Positions 10,798 to 21,783 of a DNA stretch of 64,000 nt are shown piece by piece; the first letter of the stretch is position 1, and each line of letters opens with the position of its first letter. The stretch covers positions 174,155-238,154 of the forward strand of contig JAGFNQ010000731.1 in assembly GCA_024364735.1 (NCBI GenBank), read 5' to 3'. The notes under the pieces were generated by a model that saw only the letters and a list, made by a program, of their open reading frames with translations, was not told where the DNA came from and did not search any database. The stretch is from Boesenbergia rotunda (taxonomy: Eukaryota > Streptophyta > Magnoliopsida > Zingiberales > Zingiberaceae). Both the position numbers and the translations under genes were made by a program.

Positions 10798-13356
10798 TAA
10801 TAAGTGTCGTTTTGTTGATCATTTCATATGCTTAAATCCGTATTTGACCCATATTTTACTTGTGTAATTGTGGATTTACCCTAGGTTTTAGGATTTATAC
10901 TCTTTTTGGACTTAATTACAAATTTTGATATTTTCGAGTTGTTTTATCACTTAATTTTTGATCTACTCTTGTAGGATTGAAGGGATCATGGACCTAGGTC
11001 AGGTTGGGTCAAATGTTGAGTCAAAAGTGGACTAGATCAAGTGATCAAGCGACGACTCATTTGGACCGTCCGATGCAAGAACGGTTAGATCTAGACCATC
11101 TGAGAACTTTTGATCAATCTGAGCTGGGATTAAGGCTAATCAAGCGATCAGATCAAGATCTGAGAGTTTCAGCCAAATCAGAGATCATCTAGCCGTTGGA
11201 TCATGATCGGAGTGTTCTAGACCATCCATTAAAAGATCAAGGTGATCTGGACCATCCGTTGGAGATCTGGCAGATCCGAGCTACCACGAGGATGATCCTG
11301 ACCTTTGATCGAGATCTGGAAAATTTGAATCAAATCGGACGAAGATCCACCGTTGGATGAAGCGGAATCAATCTCAGCCGTCCACTGCTTCAACTACTTA
11401 AACGGCTGCCCTGTTCAGATCTCAGCGTCGCGACCTCACATTTCCAGCTGAGTTCTTCTTCGTTTCTCTTCGGTTTTTCTTCATTTCTTCTGCGATTTTC
11501 TTCAGTGGAGGCGTTGCCTACTTGATCACAACCTTGGAGCAAGATTTGGATTCGTGGGAGAAGGTTTCAATGGCGATTTAGCTCAAAATTGTGCCGGATG
11601 CAGAGCTGTGCGAGGGTTTCGACAGATCTGTGATTTGAGCTCTTGGATCTCAACCTCGGCCATTTCCATTCATTTGAGTCATCTGTAGGGGTCCTAGGAT
11701 GAGCTCAGATGATTTCCAAATCATCTTCGCGACCCTTCACAATGAGATCTAAGAGTTTGGATTGGAATTGTCCAGCTGCGTTAAGTTTTGATCAGATCTG
11801 AATTTGAGCCATTTTTCCACTGATTTGCGAGTTTAAGGGGTTCTTGGCTTTCCCTTGCGTGACGAACAAGGTGGTCTTGAGACAAGGATTGGTCGAGGCT
11901 TAGTTTAATTGCATTTCTTCTTGTTTGTAGCTGTAATTTCAATTACTGCTCTGAATTCTGTTTCTGTTTCGATTTAGCTGCTGTAATTTTCCATTCCGAA
12001 TTGTTCTGCTTCAAATTAGTGTCTCAATTTCGCAACAGTAATCAGTAGGTAGCTTGTTTGGTGATTAATTGCTTCCGAATTCAGTTTATTTCCTGTTCTT
12101 CTGTTTGCGTATCAGTTTGTTCAGTTTGTATCAGCCACTTCTGTAATTTCATTCTAGTTTCTGTTTAAGTGTACTTCTATGTCAGTTCACACCTAATTTC
12201 AATTCCTGAAGTTAGAGATAGACTTTAGTAAGCAATTGCAATCAGTTAGTTGTTCCACAGTAGTTTCATTCCTGCAATTCTGTTTAGCTTGTCGTGTATC
12301 ATTTTTCAGATTGCAATTCAAACTTCAATTCTGCACAATTAGAGTAATTGCTGCAATTAGTAGTTGATAAGTCTTTGAATTGAGTGTTAGTGAACATTGC
12401 GATATCGATATCAATTCTGAAAGTTTCATTCAGTACCTTAAGTCTGAATTTAGTTGTGTTTTTGCTTTGATCATATGCTGAATTTCTGCATTTTTACCCT
12501 GCATTTCTTCCTTCATTTAATCACTGCACTGAAGTGTTTCTAAACTTTCTATTCGAATTGTTGTTTCAGATCCTTTTGCTTAACTCCAATTGTTTCATAT
12601 TAGTTGTAATGCTACACTTTTCTTTTGTATCAAGTAGCAATTAAAACCTGCACTTAATTTCTTTTGGCACAAAGTTTTCTTTTCCCTTGTGCATCAAGTT
12701 TGATCCATTTCCTTTTCCCCTTTGTATCAAAACTAAACTACTGAATTGATTGTTGTCAAATTACTTGCAATTGTTAGTGAGCTAAGGGTTGAAATCAGTT
12801 AGTTCTTTTCATTTGGCTATTTCTGAATTTTCTTATTCAACTTTGCATTGTTTGCTTCTAAATCTTGTAGCTTGTGTTTGTTTGCTCAAAATTCGATTGG
12901 TGAAGTAAGTCTTGCACTAGTTCAAGCAAGAATTGAGTCATAGAGTTGTTTCGTTTTGTTTAGCATTTGTTTTACATTTTATATCAGATTTGTTCTATAA
13001 AACCGGTTAAGTGTTTTAGTTGATTTGAATGTTCATTAATTGAATACTTAATTGCTATTATTCAGTTTAAGTTTGTTTAGTTGAGTTCACTTCTTTTCAT
13101 TGTGTTTACATCTTTAATTGAAACCAAATCCAAATTTTATTTGAAACCCAAAAACATCTACGACACATAAACTCGAGCACGAATCGAACAACTTGAACTA
13201 GCCCTTGGAAAAATACGACCAGTGGCCCCTTTACTACGCTTTTCTTCTTTGATTGCAAAAAGGGTTTCCAGCACATTTATAAATTCTAAATTCTGATGGA
13301 TCCACATTCGTGACAACTTTAATTAGCTAAATTGGGTCCATCAAATTTTTAGTCCA
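10798..13356 (+). mobile_element. Athila-type solo (or near-solo) LTR inserted in the Copia-B LTR
   Basis: The segment from TAATAAGTGTCG to GGGTCCATCA (13343) is a diverged copy, on the opposite strand, of the Athila-1 LTRs at 44865 and 53265. Corresponding stretches are TTTTGTTGATnATTT, CTTAAATCC, TTTTGGACTTAATT near the start and AATTGGGTCCATCA at the end. CTAGG flanks it (10793-10797 and 13357-13361). Thirteen bases (AATTTTTAGTCCA) follow the LTR before the duplication. AATTTTT is also the base run between LTR and PBS in Athila-1, so a scrap of internal sequence seems to remain. No coding is seen. Confidence 0.78.
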
Positions 13357-14003
13357 CTAGGCACCTGGCGAAGGATTGCTTGGTACTGAAGACCTGGCAA
13401 AGGGCTGCTAGGCACCTGACGAAGGACTACTGGGCCAAAGTCCAACCGGAGGAGCCGGTTGGCAAAAGGTAAACTCTCCTGAGAGGAGTAGGTGAGGACG
13501 CGTTCCCCGTCGAGGGAACAGTAGGCGTCGGTTCGACCTAGGGTTTCATTTGGGAGACCCGAAGTCAGAACCAAGACATCTACGGCTGTAAAAAGTCACT
13601 AATGTTCGTGCTTTGTTGTTTTTGGAACTAACCTTGAATGCAGGGACCGAGGGAATGAGTTTCTGCGGCTCAGAACGCCCCAAAAGAGAGGGGCAGGCAG
13701 CTGGGCTGAGCGCCCGGGAGGTCCAGGGCGCCCCAAGGTCGAAGGAAAAATAAGGAAGCAAGAGTTGCTTCGAAACTGCTGTGAGCAGGGTGCCCCGGAG
13801 GCCCCGGGCGCCCAAGGTCAAAGCAAAACTTGTAATCGAAGCAAAATCAGCATGAAGCCAGCGGACCAAGTCAAGGAGGGCGCCCCCGTCAGCTCCAGAG
13901 TCGATTCGTAGGGGATAAGCGCTGACCAAGCTTCGGATAAACGTTTTCGGATCCGAAGGCACGTGTCAGGCGCCCCCGATGTCCCAGGCGCCCCCAGGAG
14001 CAC

Positions 14004-14012
14004 TATAAAAGG
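14004..14012 (+). promoter_or_regulatory. TATA box of Copia-B LTR
   Basis: TATAAAAGG lies just after a cluster of GGCGCCCCC motifs. Equivalent boxes are at 38476 in the + solo LTR and, on the minus strand, near 60444 and 63692. Confidence 0.7.
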
Positions 14013-14646
14013 GGCTTGACCCCTAAGGCTTCAACATCACTTTTTCCAACACTTCCAAGCTCTTCGTTCAAGCGCTCTACTCTGGTAAACTCCGTTCTCA
14101 ACATTCTAGCGCCGACGATGACCCTCTGCTCCAATGAACGATCCACACCGGGCGTCGGTAACGAAGTGTATACTTGTTTACTTACTGCACTAATATTGTA
14201 ACAATTTCTGTAAACTTTTGCGCTACTATAGAATTGCCCGCAGTAAACGGTCAAGGACCGTGGGCCTTGGAGTAGGAGCCGACCGCGACTCCAAACCAAG
14301 TAAAACTACTTGAGTTCCGTGTGTGTGTTTTATTTAAATTCCGCTGCGTACTTTCTCTTTTCTTAATCCGAAAGTTTTTCACGATATTCACCCCCCCCCT
14401 CTATCGTGTTTCTCGATCCAACACCTAGGAGTGCCGATAGTTGGGATGGGAGCAGGCTCCCGCCACCCGAGGAGCACTCCAGCCGGCTCCACATAGACAC
14501 TCGGGCTCCTGGGGGCCCAAGGGCGCTCCAATAGCGACGCTTGTAGAAACACTCGTTGCCCGATAGCTATTCCAACGGGCCGGTCCTCCTGAAGGTGCAG
14601 AGGCTAATGAGGAACAAGCTAACCAACAGAACACTATGTAGGGGAA

Positions 14647-14811
14647 CGTGAACATCATTTCCGGAGGGCCCACATATGAGGACTCCAATCGGGCCTGTAA
14701 GTCCCAAGTGCGTCGATTAAAAATTCATTAGGTTGGGACTAACGTGGCTCAAGTCCAAGGCACGCATATCAGTTTCGAGCCCCAAGGCTTGCAAGGCTTG
14801 GAGGTCCTCCA
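14647..14811 (+). pseudogene. gag: Gypsy-E gag/protease linker
   Basis: The frame reads GNVNIISGGPTYEDSNRACK and, after a stop, GTHISFEPQGLQGLEVLH, the conserved stretch between gag and protease in plant Tat-type polyproteins. The homologous stretch of Gypsy-I reads VGVISGGPTGAASNRARKS and TISFGPSDLEEVKAPHEDA. It is cut at 14811 by Copia-D and continues at 30257 with YDDVIV. Upstream, 14424-14646 is probably more gag but too decayed to call. Confidence 0.78.
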
Positions 14812-14933
14812 TGTAGGGATATATAGGTAAAAATATTTAAAATCGCAGTAGAAATAAGATCCCTCGAGCGATCCATGCGAAAGAAAAACTCATACAAAGT
14901 GATCTACAATTCCTATCTTATAGGAATACCTTT

Positions 14934-15902
14934 TGATGGATCGTTTTCTGTGTGCTAGAGGGGGGTGAATAGCACGTTTTCATTTTGAATCTCTTCACCT
15001 ACTTTGTTAGTTGCACAGCGGAAACAATAATATGAAAAGTAAATATGAATACAATGCTAACAACTTGATTTACTTGGTATCCACCCCGGATGGGTGACTA
15101 ATCCAAGAATCATTCGGTGGATCAACCCCCAGATAACCTCCGGCTAGATCTATCACTCCTTGTGGGTGGAGAAACCTCGCCACAACACTTCGGACGCTCT
15201 CTGATTACAATAGACTACTAACTCACTTTACCCAAGCGAGTTTCGTCAGAGAAGATGGTAGGAAACGAGCCCCTTTAAATAGGGCTCGAATCTGAAACTG
15301 TTGCTACCAGTCGACTGCCCCTGGGGCAGTCAACTGGTCCCACTCAGATTCGACCGTTACAATACAACGTTCGAATCTGCCAGCCTGTTCCAGCCTACAC
15401 CAGTCAACTGCCCCTGGGGCAGTCGACTGGTACACATCTAATCCTAGGGTTACACTCCCGAGTACATGTCACTCCGCACTCAAACCCTCCCGGCTTAGCC
15501 CCTGAGTACAAACACTCATACTCAGATCCTCACAACTCAGTTGACTCTTCACCAGCAGTCTTGACTGTTGCCTTCACGCCCTCTTCATCTTCGGCCCTCG
15601 TCCCTCGGATGCGCACGCAAGCCTCCAGCTTGCCTCCATGCCACTCTTCACGTACGCCTCAAAGTCCACGTTCCTCGGCACATCATCTCTGCTATCCAAT
15701 GGTCCCTCAGATGCGCACGCAAGCCTCCAGCTTGCCTCCATGCCATCCTTCACCTGAAGACATCACCTAAGTCCATGTGTACCTGTACACGTGCACACTC
15801 ATGTACACATATGAGAACAACACACATCCTAACTTAACCATATTGCCCACACATCAAAATATCATGATCCTCCAGATCATCTCAGGGCCGATTGCCCCAA
15901 CA
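14934..15902 (-). repeat. Copia-C 3' LTR (left)
   Basis: 969 bases from TGATGGATCG to GCCCCAACA on the + strand. The AGAGGGGGGTGAATAG block lies near the start and a minus-strand TATA-like box (ATTTAAAG) at about 15273-15280. Two copies of the CAGTCGACTG-based palindrome are near 15309 and 15402; the right LTR has only one of them. Confidence 0.88.
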
Positions 15903-15921
15903 ATCTCCCCCTTTTTGATGT
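15903..15921 (-). promoter_or_regulatory. Polypurine tract of Copia-C
   Basis: On the minus strand AAAAAGGGGGAGAT directly abuts the LTR terminus TGTTGGGGC. It is identical in type to the PPT of Copia-B. Confidence 0.85.
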
Positions 15922-17284
15922 GTGGCAATATGTTAAGTTAGTAAACATATAACAATGATAATAGTAAAAGCAATTGAAAAATTAAAGCATAATACACAAG
16001 AGGCAACCTCCCCCTTAACCTATACTTTCTCCCAAATTTCAATTCTTATTGCTAATCCCAAAGTTATGTTTCAACCCAAACTGAACTCCACAGTATCAAA
16101 GTTAAGTTTCGACTCAAACCTAACTTAACACCCAAGTTCTCCCCCTTTGACACCAGTAAAAAAATTACCCCAAGCAACCCTACCCTTGGTGCCAAATAGA
16201 ACTTAACCAGATTTCTGAAAAACCCCCTCAGAAATCACAAATTCACAATCTGCCCACCCTACCAGTCGACTGCCCTGGGGGCAGTCGACTGATACGCAGG
16301 TTTTAGAATTTCAGTCGAAATTCAGAAATGAATAAAAAATTCTAAAAAATCTGGAAAAATATGAAACTTTGTAAGCACGATTGTGAAGATATTCCCTACC
16401 CTAGAAAAATTTGGTTCATGAAAAACATCAACCGTGCTTGACTTTTGATACAAACTCAAAACTTCTCAAATTAATGTCAACTTTGTAACAATATTGACCT
16501 CTAATCATGGCATCCTATGTTTGCCACTTTTTATCACTTCCATTTGCCATTAAAAATGATTTCCAAACTTCCCTTTTTCATATAGATATTTCCATTTTGA
16601 CAAGAGCTCCCCCTCTTTTTCTTTTGAGTCCAAATGATTATTCCTTCTATATATATAACCATTATTTGATTTCCAACCAAACCATATTAGATGATATAAA
16701 ATGACCAAATCATATCATGAACACATATATAAGAAGCATAATTTAAACCAAAGTGTGTTAGCAACATGTTAGCACTTAATCAACTATTAAAAACATTATC
16801 AAGATAAGACAAGATCTTAATCAGATAACATAAAGGACAGTGTATAATACATGGAGTCATAAAATCTTTCAAGAGATAAACATCACAAGACTACCTAGGG
16901 CCAAAAGGTCGGAAGTCATCCAAATAAATACAATCATCAAAATAAAATGTGTTTGAGAGGTATAATACATCAACAAATGATACCACTCTCAACACTAAAA
17001 ACTCCCAACAACTGCACCATCTGATCAGAAAAACATATGATCGTCATTGTCGAGTCAAGCTGACTACATCTCGGCGCCTGGAGGAGGAGGAGGAGGACCT
17101 TGATATGCTAACTGCCACTGCTGCATCATCTCATACATGTCCTCCTGCCTGGTCATGAATCTCTGGCAGAACTCTGTGAGGTCGTGCACCTCCCTCTGAG
17201 TCGCTGTCTGGCTCTGCTGGAGGCTCTGGACACCCCTTGGATGGTGTCAACATCCTCATGGAGCCCGTGGATGTCTGATCGAAG
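15922..17284 (-). other. Non-coding 3' region of Copia-C
   Basis: About 1.36 kb between the second ORF and the PPT has no recognisable product. It contains one CAGTCGACTG-type palindrome (about 16262-16293) and CCCCCTTTGAC/CTCCCCCTTT tracts, i.e. PPT-like motifs on the minus strand near 16010, 16140 and 16610. Confidence 0.6.
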
Positions 17285-18208
17285 CTAGGTGAACTCTGCA
17301 CGTGTGACTAGCTTAGCGGGCTCCTCATCTGCGTTAGCGGCCTCCGGGCGCTCCCTCCAAACAAATGCCCCCTGTCTACACTCAATACCTGCCAAGGACA
17401 ATTGGGGTATGCCAATCTCGTTATAGTCCTTGGACAGGTGCCTAACCTGACCACTACCCACACGGATGCCAAAATGTAAATGAAAGAACTCGGTCAGGAT
17501 GTGGCAGAAAGGCATATATATCTTCCCATTGACACTATGGGAAGAATGACAGATGTCACTAAAGACTTGTAGGACGACATCGATATCCAACCTCCTCTCC
17601 AAAGCATACATCATCACCAAATGTGGGAGTCTGATCTTGGACCTCCCATTGGTGACAATAGGCAAAATGCATTCGATGACGATTTTATACAAGACATGGC
17701 TAAACGGTCTCATGGGTTTAGCATCAAAAAGACGCTCTGAGTCATTCCTATGTCTTTTGAAATAATGCATGTGAATTTGATCAATGGTGGCTCCAGGAAA
17801 CTCTAATGGTTCAACAACAGTGGGAAAGTAAACAGATGCATTATTGGACCCTCTACACTGTAGAAACTCAGTTAGAACCATGACTGAGAAGGGGATAGGG
17901 ATACCAGCAACTCGAGACTCATATACATTACTATTTGAGACAATACAGGTCAAATTTGCATAAAACTCAATACATAAGTCAATATTTACGTCATGCTGGC
18001 AGTAAACCAGCCGATCCAGCTGAAAATAAGTGATCATTTCAGCTAGCTGAGACGACTTCTCTTGAAAGAAGGCCTTGTTTAGGTATCTGCAATTCATTAC
18101 TGTGAACTCATTTTCTTCAAATCGTTTCCTACATTCCAGGGACCTAAACTTGGACTCTCCCTGACTCTGTTGTGATGACCCTTCACCCCTAGATCTCTTA
18201 GAGGCCAT
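17285..18208 (-). CDS. Plant-transposon-type ORF (Transposase_32/PF20167-like) of Copia-C
   Basis: An uninterrupted frame (open from 18340; the likely start is MASKRSRGEG at 18208) encodes about 307 residues. It has a basic/serine-rich N-terminus, then FRSLECRKRFEENEF, a CIEFYANL segment, and near the C-terminus LPHLVMMYALERR...PFCHILTEFF. This order resembles the 'putative plant transposon protein' family found in many plant LTR elements (from memory: REFY(A/S)NL, then YAL...HR, then a second helical block). The function is unknown and no catalytic motif is evident. It occupies the place of pol. The absence of stops, in a window full of broken frames, suggests the ORF was kept until recently. 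Confidence 0.7.
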   Translation of the reverse strand: MASKRSRGEGSSQQSQGESKFRSLECRKRFEENEFTVMNCRYLNKAFFQEKSSQLAEMITYFQLDRLVYCQHDVNIDLCIEFYANLTCIVSNSNVYESRVAGIPIPFSVMVLTEFLQCRGSNNASVYFPTVVEPLEFPGATIDQIHMHYFKRHRNDSERLFDAKPMRPFSHVLYKIVIECILPIVTNGRSKIRLPHLVMMYALERRLDIDVVLQVFSDICHSSHSVNGKIYMPFCHILTEFFHLHFGIRVGSGQVRHLSKDYNEIGIPQLSLAGIECRQGAFVWRERPEAANADEEPAKLVTRAEFT

Positions 18209-19429
18209 CCTTAAACACCACACATACACATGCATGCCAAGACAACCCCCCAAAAGGAAAAACATCAAAGAATACGCACAAAAATATAATGTTAGTGCCA
18301 AAACATGGTTTAACCTAGAAAAATAAACCTTAAAACGCAATACCTTTTCATTCTCCTCATGGTGATTTGATTTTGAGAGTATGGCTTGGAGGGAAGAGGT
18401 TTTAACAATCCTTAGAGGTAGATCGGGGTTAGAGGAGGACTTAGAGAGGGATTTTAGGGCTTGGAAAGGCCTGAGGTCGAAGGAGAAGCTTGGGAGAGGT
18501 GATGATCGCCGGGGAAGTCGCTAAAACCCTAGAGTTTGGCCTTCCCCGTCGCGCCCTTTCCTTTTATAAAACCCGCATACCAGTCGACTGCCCCTGGGGC
18601 AGTCGACTGGGCCAGAGTGTAATTACATTCTGTGGGTTTTACCGGTCGACTGCCCCTGAGGCAGTCGACTGGGCCAGAGTGTAATTACATTCTGTGGGTG
18701 TTACTAGTCGACTGGCCTCCAGCCAGTCAACTGGTGTCTGATTTTCTATTTTTCAAATTTCCAATCTAAACTTCAGAAATATCTAACTAATTCCACAAAT
18801 TCTCAAAAATTATGAAATTTCATGGATGGATTTGTGGATCCTAAGTCTATTTGGGGAAAATATAATTTCAATCAAAATTATCCCGAATTCCAAGATTGGT
18901 ACAAACTTCGAGTTTCTCTAAAATGTATCATGAAACCTTTCCCAAAAGTTCTAATTTTGACCTTACCTTGATGCTCCTTCCCATACTCATTCATAATCCA
19001 TTCATAGCATCAAGTTATATGGTATTTAGGCGTTAAAGCCGATTTGGCTCAATTAAAATCCCAATTTCACCTTTTTCTCTATAATTCTCCCTTTAGTGTG
19101 CCAATTCTCTAGGATTAAGACTAACCTTAGCCTTTTAAACCTCTTGGCACACCCAATAGTCCTTTTCAACCTCCTAGAAGGAAACCATCTGAGATCCATT
19201 GACCATGGAACCCACTTTGGCTTCTAGAGCTCTCTCTTGAGCTCCTAGCCCTAGTTACCTCTCTAGGTAACTCTTCTACAAAGGCAAGACCACACCGGTA
19301 CTCCTCCGGTGCCTCTTGACCTTCCACTATCACTCTCTTAACCCTATAGACCTTTTCCTTGGTCAATTTCTTTTCTTTTTCTTTAAATGGATTTTCCTTG
19401 CCATTTTTGTCTTTTCTTCTACCATAGTC
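18209..19429 (-). other. Spacer between gag and second ORF of Copia-C, with gag/pol linker remnant
   Basis: Directly after gag a short frame (19166-19366, 66 codons) reads KEKVYRVKRVIVEGQEAPEE and ELPREVTRARSSRE. This looks like the linker that precedes protease in SIRE-type copia polyproteins, but no D-[ST]-G protease motif follows. The rest is AT-rich and non-coding, with three CAGTCGACTG-type palindromes near 18581, 18643 and 18703. Confidence 0.55.
18575..18735. repeat. Three spaced CAGTCGACTG-type inverted repeats
   Basis: Each unit of about 30 bases has two SalI-like arms (CAGTCGACTG) around a CCCCTGGGG or similar core and could form a hairpin. The first two units are followed by the same GCCAGAGTGTAATTACATTC text, so they are also a roughly 62-bp tandem duplication. 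Further copies are in the LTRs (15309, 15402, 21283) and at 16262. Confidence 0.8.
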
Positions 19430-20836
19430 TTAGGGCATCCTTGAATATGACATTCTATCAACATTAGCCCTCCTAGAGTGGTATCCTAGACCTGGCCTAC
19501 CATTCCTATGATTTTGGTCCTTTGATATCATGTTCAATTCCTTGGACCCTTGAATGACGCTACCAAGATTTCTTTCTAACTTATCAAGTTTTGCTCTCAA
19601 CACTTGATTTTCCTTTTCTAACTTCCTAATCTTAGGATCACTAGACCTAATTTGATCATTTCTAGGTCTACTTATTTGTCTAGGCATATTTTCCCCTCTC
19701 TTAGGGTGTATGCCTTGGTCCTTAGCCCTCGAATTTCTAGATTTATCATGAAACATAGAATTTTTGATGTTTTGGTACACAAAAGTGTTTCTATTCCTAT
19801 CATGATATTTAAAATCAAAAACACGCATGGGCAAACAATTGTTATTAATTCTATCATTCGTACAGGCATTTTGAGCATTCATGGAAGAATTTGAAGCATG
19901 AGTAGAGTTAGAGGGTACCTTCCTTACCCTTGGTGCTTCCCCTTGATGAGTGCTCCTCTTTCTTTCTTCTTTCTCCCATTTCCTAAGGTGCTCCATCTTC
20001 TTGAGCTCTCCACTTCTTGGACATTTTGTATGGTAATGCCCGAGCTCCCCGCATGTGAAACATCGAATTCTCCTTCTTTTGTTTTGATCTTCCTCATTCC
20101 TACAACCCACATTAGATTTAAATTGAATGTATTTGAGCTTAGGAATTACCTTCTTTTTACCTAGTGGACACTTATCCTTGTAGTGCCCCTTTTTATTGCA
20201 ATCAAAGCATATGATATGCTCTTTTGACTTGACTTTGGTGGAGTTTGAAGCCTTTTCTTGCTCTTGTGTGGATGAGGGTCTCTCCTCCCCCACAACCCTT
20301 GTTGCTGATACTTCTTCTTCTTCTTCGGATGAGGTGGATCCTTTTTCACTCAATTCCTCCACTTTACTTGATAATGTTGATAATTCTCCTTCCCTTTGAT
20401 CCTTTTGGACACTTGAGCTTATTTCTTCGGGCTCCTCTACTCCTTGAGTTTGTGTAGGGTTCTCATGACGCTGTTCCAATTTATTCCACAACTCATATGC
20501 ATTTTTATAATTCCCTACATCACTCAAAATATTAGTAGGCAAAATATTGACCAAAATATTGATTACCTTCTCATTGGCCCTCGCTTGTTCTTGTTTCTCC
20601 TTGGTCCAATACCTAGGTTGGAGCTTCTTTCCATACTTGTCCTTAGGGGTCTCGAATGACTCTTCTATCACCATTACACACTCCCAATCCATGCCAAGCC
20701 ACATCTTCATTCTAGCTTTCCAATAATCAAAATCTTCATGCTCATACGGTGGTGGTGACTTTATATCTTCCCCAAGTTTGTCTTCCATCATTCTTCTTCC
20801 TCTAGCATGTGCTCCCTCGGCGGTTAGTCCGATCAA
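19430..20836 (-). CDS. gag: Copia-C gag, intact (468 aa)
   Basis: This is a full gag for virus-like particle assembly and RNA packaging. Residues about 30-125 form the UBN2-type capsid core (EDFDYWKARMKMWLGMDWE, then ANEKVINILVNILP and NAYELWNKLEQRHE). An acidic Ser/Glu linker follows. Two CCHC zinc knuckles lie at about residues 210-223 (CFDCNKKGHYKDKC) and 259-272 (CFTCGELGHYHTKC). A predicted coiled coil is near residues 400-430 (KIRKLEKENQVLRAKLDKL). The start lies just inside the PBS. The frame has no stop. Gag of Copia-G2 (42401 and 62831) is a clear relative. Confidence 0.88.
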   Translation of the reverse strand: MIGLTAEGAHARGRRMMEDKLGEDIKSPPPYEHEDFDYWKARMKMWLGMDWECVMVIEESFETPKDKYGKKLQPRYWTKEKQEQARANEKVINILVNILPTNILSDVGNYKNAYELWNKLEQRHENPTQTQGVEEPEEISSSVQKDQREGELSTLSSKVEELSEKGSTSSEEEEEVSATRVVGEERPSSTQEQEKASNSTKVKSKEHIICFDCNKKGHYKDKCPLGKKKVIPKLKYIQFKSNVGCRNEEDQNKRRRIRCFTCGELGHYHTKCPRSGELKKMEHLRKWEKEERKRSTHQGEAPRVRKVPSNSTHASNSSMNAQNACTNDRINNNCLPMRVFDFKYHDRNRNTFVYQNIKNSMFHDKSRNSRAKDQGIHPKRGENMPRQISRPRNDQIRSSDPKIRKLEKENQVLRAKLDKLERNLGSVIQGSKELNMISKDQNHRNGRPGLGYHSRRANVDRMSYSRMP

Positions 20837-20845
20837 GAGCGGTTC

Positions 20846-20861
20846 TTTGTTCTGATACCAA
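20846..20861 (-). promoter_or_regulatory. Primer binding site of Copia-C
   Basis: On the minus strand TTGGTATCAGAAC starts two bases inside the LTR. It resembles the tRNA-Met site TGGTATCAGAGC with one change. Confidence 0.8.
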
Positions 20862-20862
20862 C

Positions 20863-21783
20863 TGATGGATCATTTTCTGTGTGCTAGAGGGGGTGAATAG
20901 CACGTTTTCGTTTTGAATCTCTTCACCTACGTTGTTTGTTGCATAGCGAAAATAATAATATGAAAAGTAAATATGAATACAATGCTAACAACCTGATTTA
21001 CTTGGTATCCACCCCGGACGGGTGACTAATCCAAAAATCCTTCGGTGGATCAACCCCCGGATAACCTCCGGTTAGATCTGTCGCTCCTTGTGGGTAGAGA
21101 AACCTCGCCACAACACTTCAGACGCTCTCTGATCACAATAGACTATTAACTCACTTTACCCAAGCGAGTTTCGTCAGAGAAAATGGTAGGAAACGAGCCC
21201 CTTTAAATAGGGCTCGAAATCTCACTCAGATTCGACCGTTACAGTACAATGTTCGAATCTGCCAGCCTATTCCAGCCTACATCAGTCGACTGCCCCTGGG
21301 GCAGTCGACTGGTACACATCTAAGCCTAGGGTTACACTCCCGAGTACATGTCACTCCGCACTCAAACCCTCCCGGCTTAGCCCCTGAGTACAAACACTCA
21401 TACTCAGACCCTCACAACTCAGTTGACTCTTCACCAGCAGTCTTGACTGTTGCCTTCACACCCTCTTCATCTTCGGCCCTCGTCCCTCGGATGTGCACGC
21501 AAGCCTCCAGCTTACCTCCATGCCACCCTTCACGTACGCCTCGAAGTCCACGTCCTTCAACTCATCATCTCTGCTATCCAATGGTCCCTCAGATGCTCAC
21601 GCAGGCCTCCAGTTTGCCTCCATGCCATCCTTCACCTGAAGACATCACCCAAGTCCATGTGTACCTGTACACCTGCACACTCATGTACACATATGAGAAC
21701 AACACACATCCTAACTTAACCATATTGCCCACACATCAAAATATCATGATCCTCCAGATCATCTCAGGCTGATTGCCCCTACA
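20863..21783 (-). repeat. Copia-C 5' LTR (right)
   Basis: 921 bases, closely similar to the left LTR. It lacks a segment of about 50 bases around the first palindrome (the left copy has text between GCTCGAATCTGAAA and CTCACTCAGATTCG). It ends TACA instead of AACA. A minus-strand TATA-like box is at 21201-21209. Confidence 0.88.

Larger units (their letters stand above)
6635..14423 (+). mobile_element. Copia-B: gag remnant, long non-coding region and 3' LTR
   Basis: A plus-strand copia element of SIRE/Maximus-like layout is present: truncated gag, about 3 kb of AT-rich non-coding DNA with several PPT-like tracts, a final PPT, and a 3' LTR split by an Athila-type LTR. No protease, integrase or RT is present. 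The 5' LTR is missing because Copia-A occupies the gag start. The right end, ...GATCCAACA, abuts the gag/protease linker of Gypsy-E, which is the probable target. Three other LTRs of this family lie at 37378, 60035 and 63272. Confidence 0.78.
10511..14423 (+). repeat. Copia-B 3' LTR, interrupted by an Athila-type LTR
   Basis: The LTR starts TGTTGGTGCAGGAAGCACC and ends TCTCGATCCAACA. Without the insert it is about 1.35 kb. It carries 51-bp sub-repeats (CCTAGCGAAGG...CACCTGGCGAAGG), a GC-rich part with many GGCGCCC motifs, a TATA box at 14004 and the block ATTCACCCCCCCCCTCTA near its end. It matches the solo LTRs at 37378-38900 (+) and 60035-61470 (-) and the partial LTR from 63272 (-). Confidence 0.88.
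14934..21783 (-). mobile_element. Copia-C: complete non-autonomous copia element carrying gag plus a plant-transposon-type ORF
   Basis: A 6850-bp element has two LTRs (14934-15902, 20863-21783), a PBS, a PPT and a perfect CCTTT target-site duplication (14929-14933, 21784-21788). Internally it has an intact gag (19430-20836), a short gag/pol linker remnant, and a second intact ORF (17285-18208) of another protein family. Protease, integrase, RT and RNase H are absent. It must have been copied with enzymes from another element. Confidence 0.88.

Noticed and set aside
15561..15837. Two overlapping + frames repeated again at 21443-21772
   Set aside because: Both lie in the two LTR copies of Copia-C. 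Their repetition reflects LTR identity, not a gene pair.
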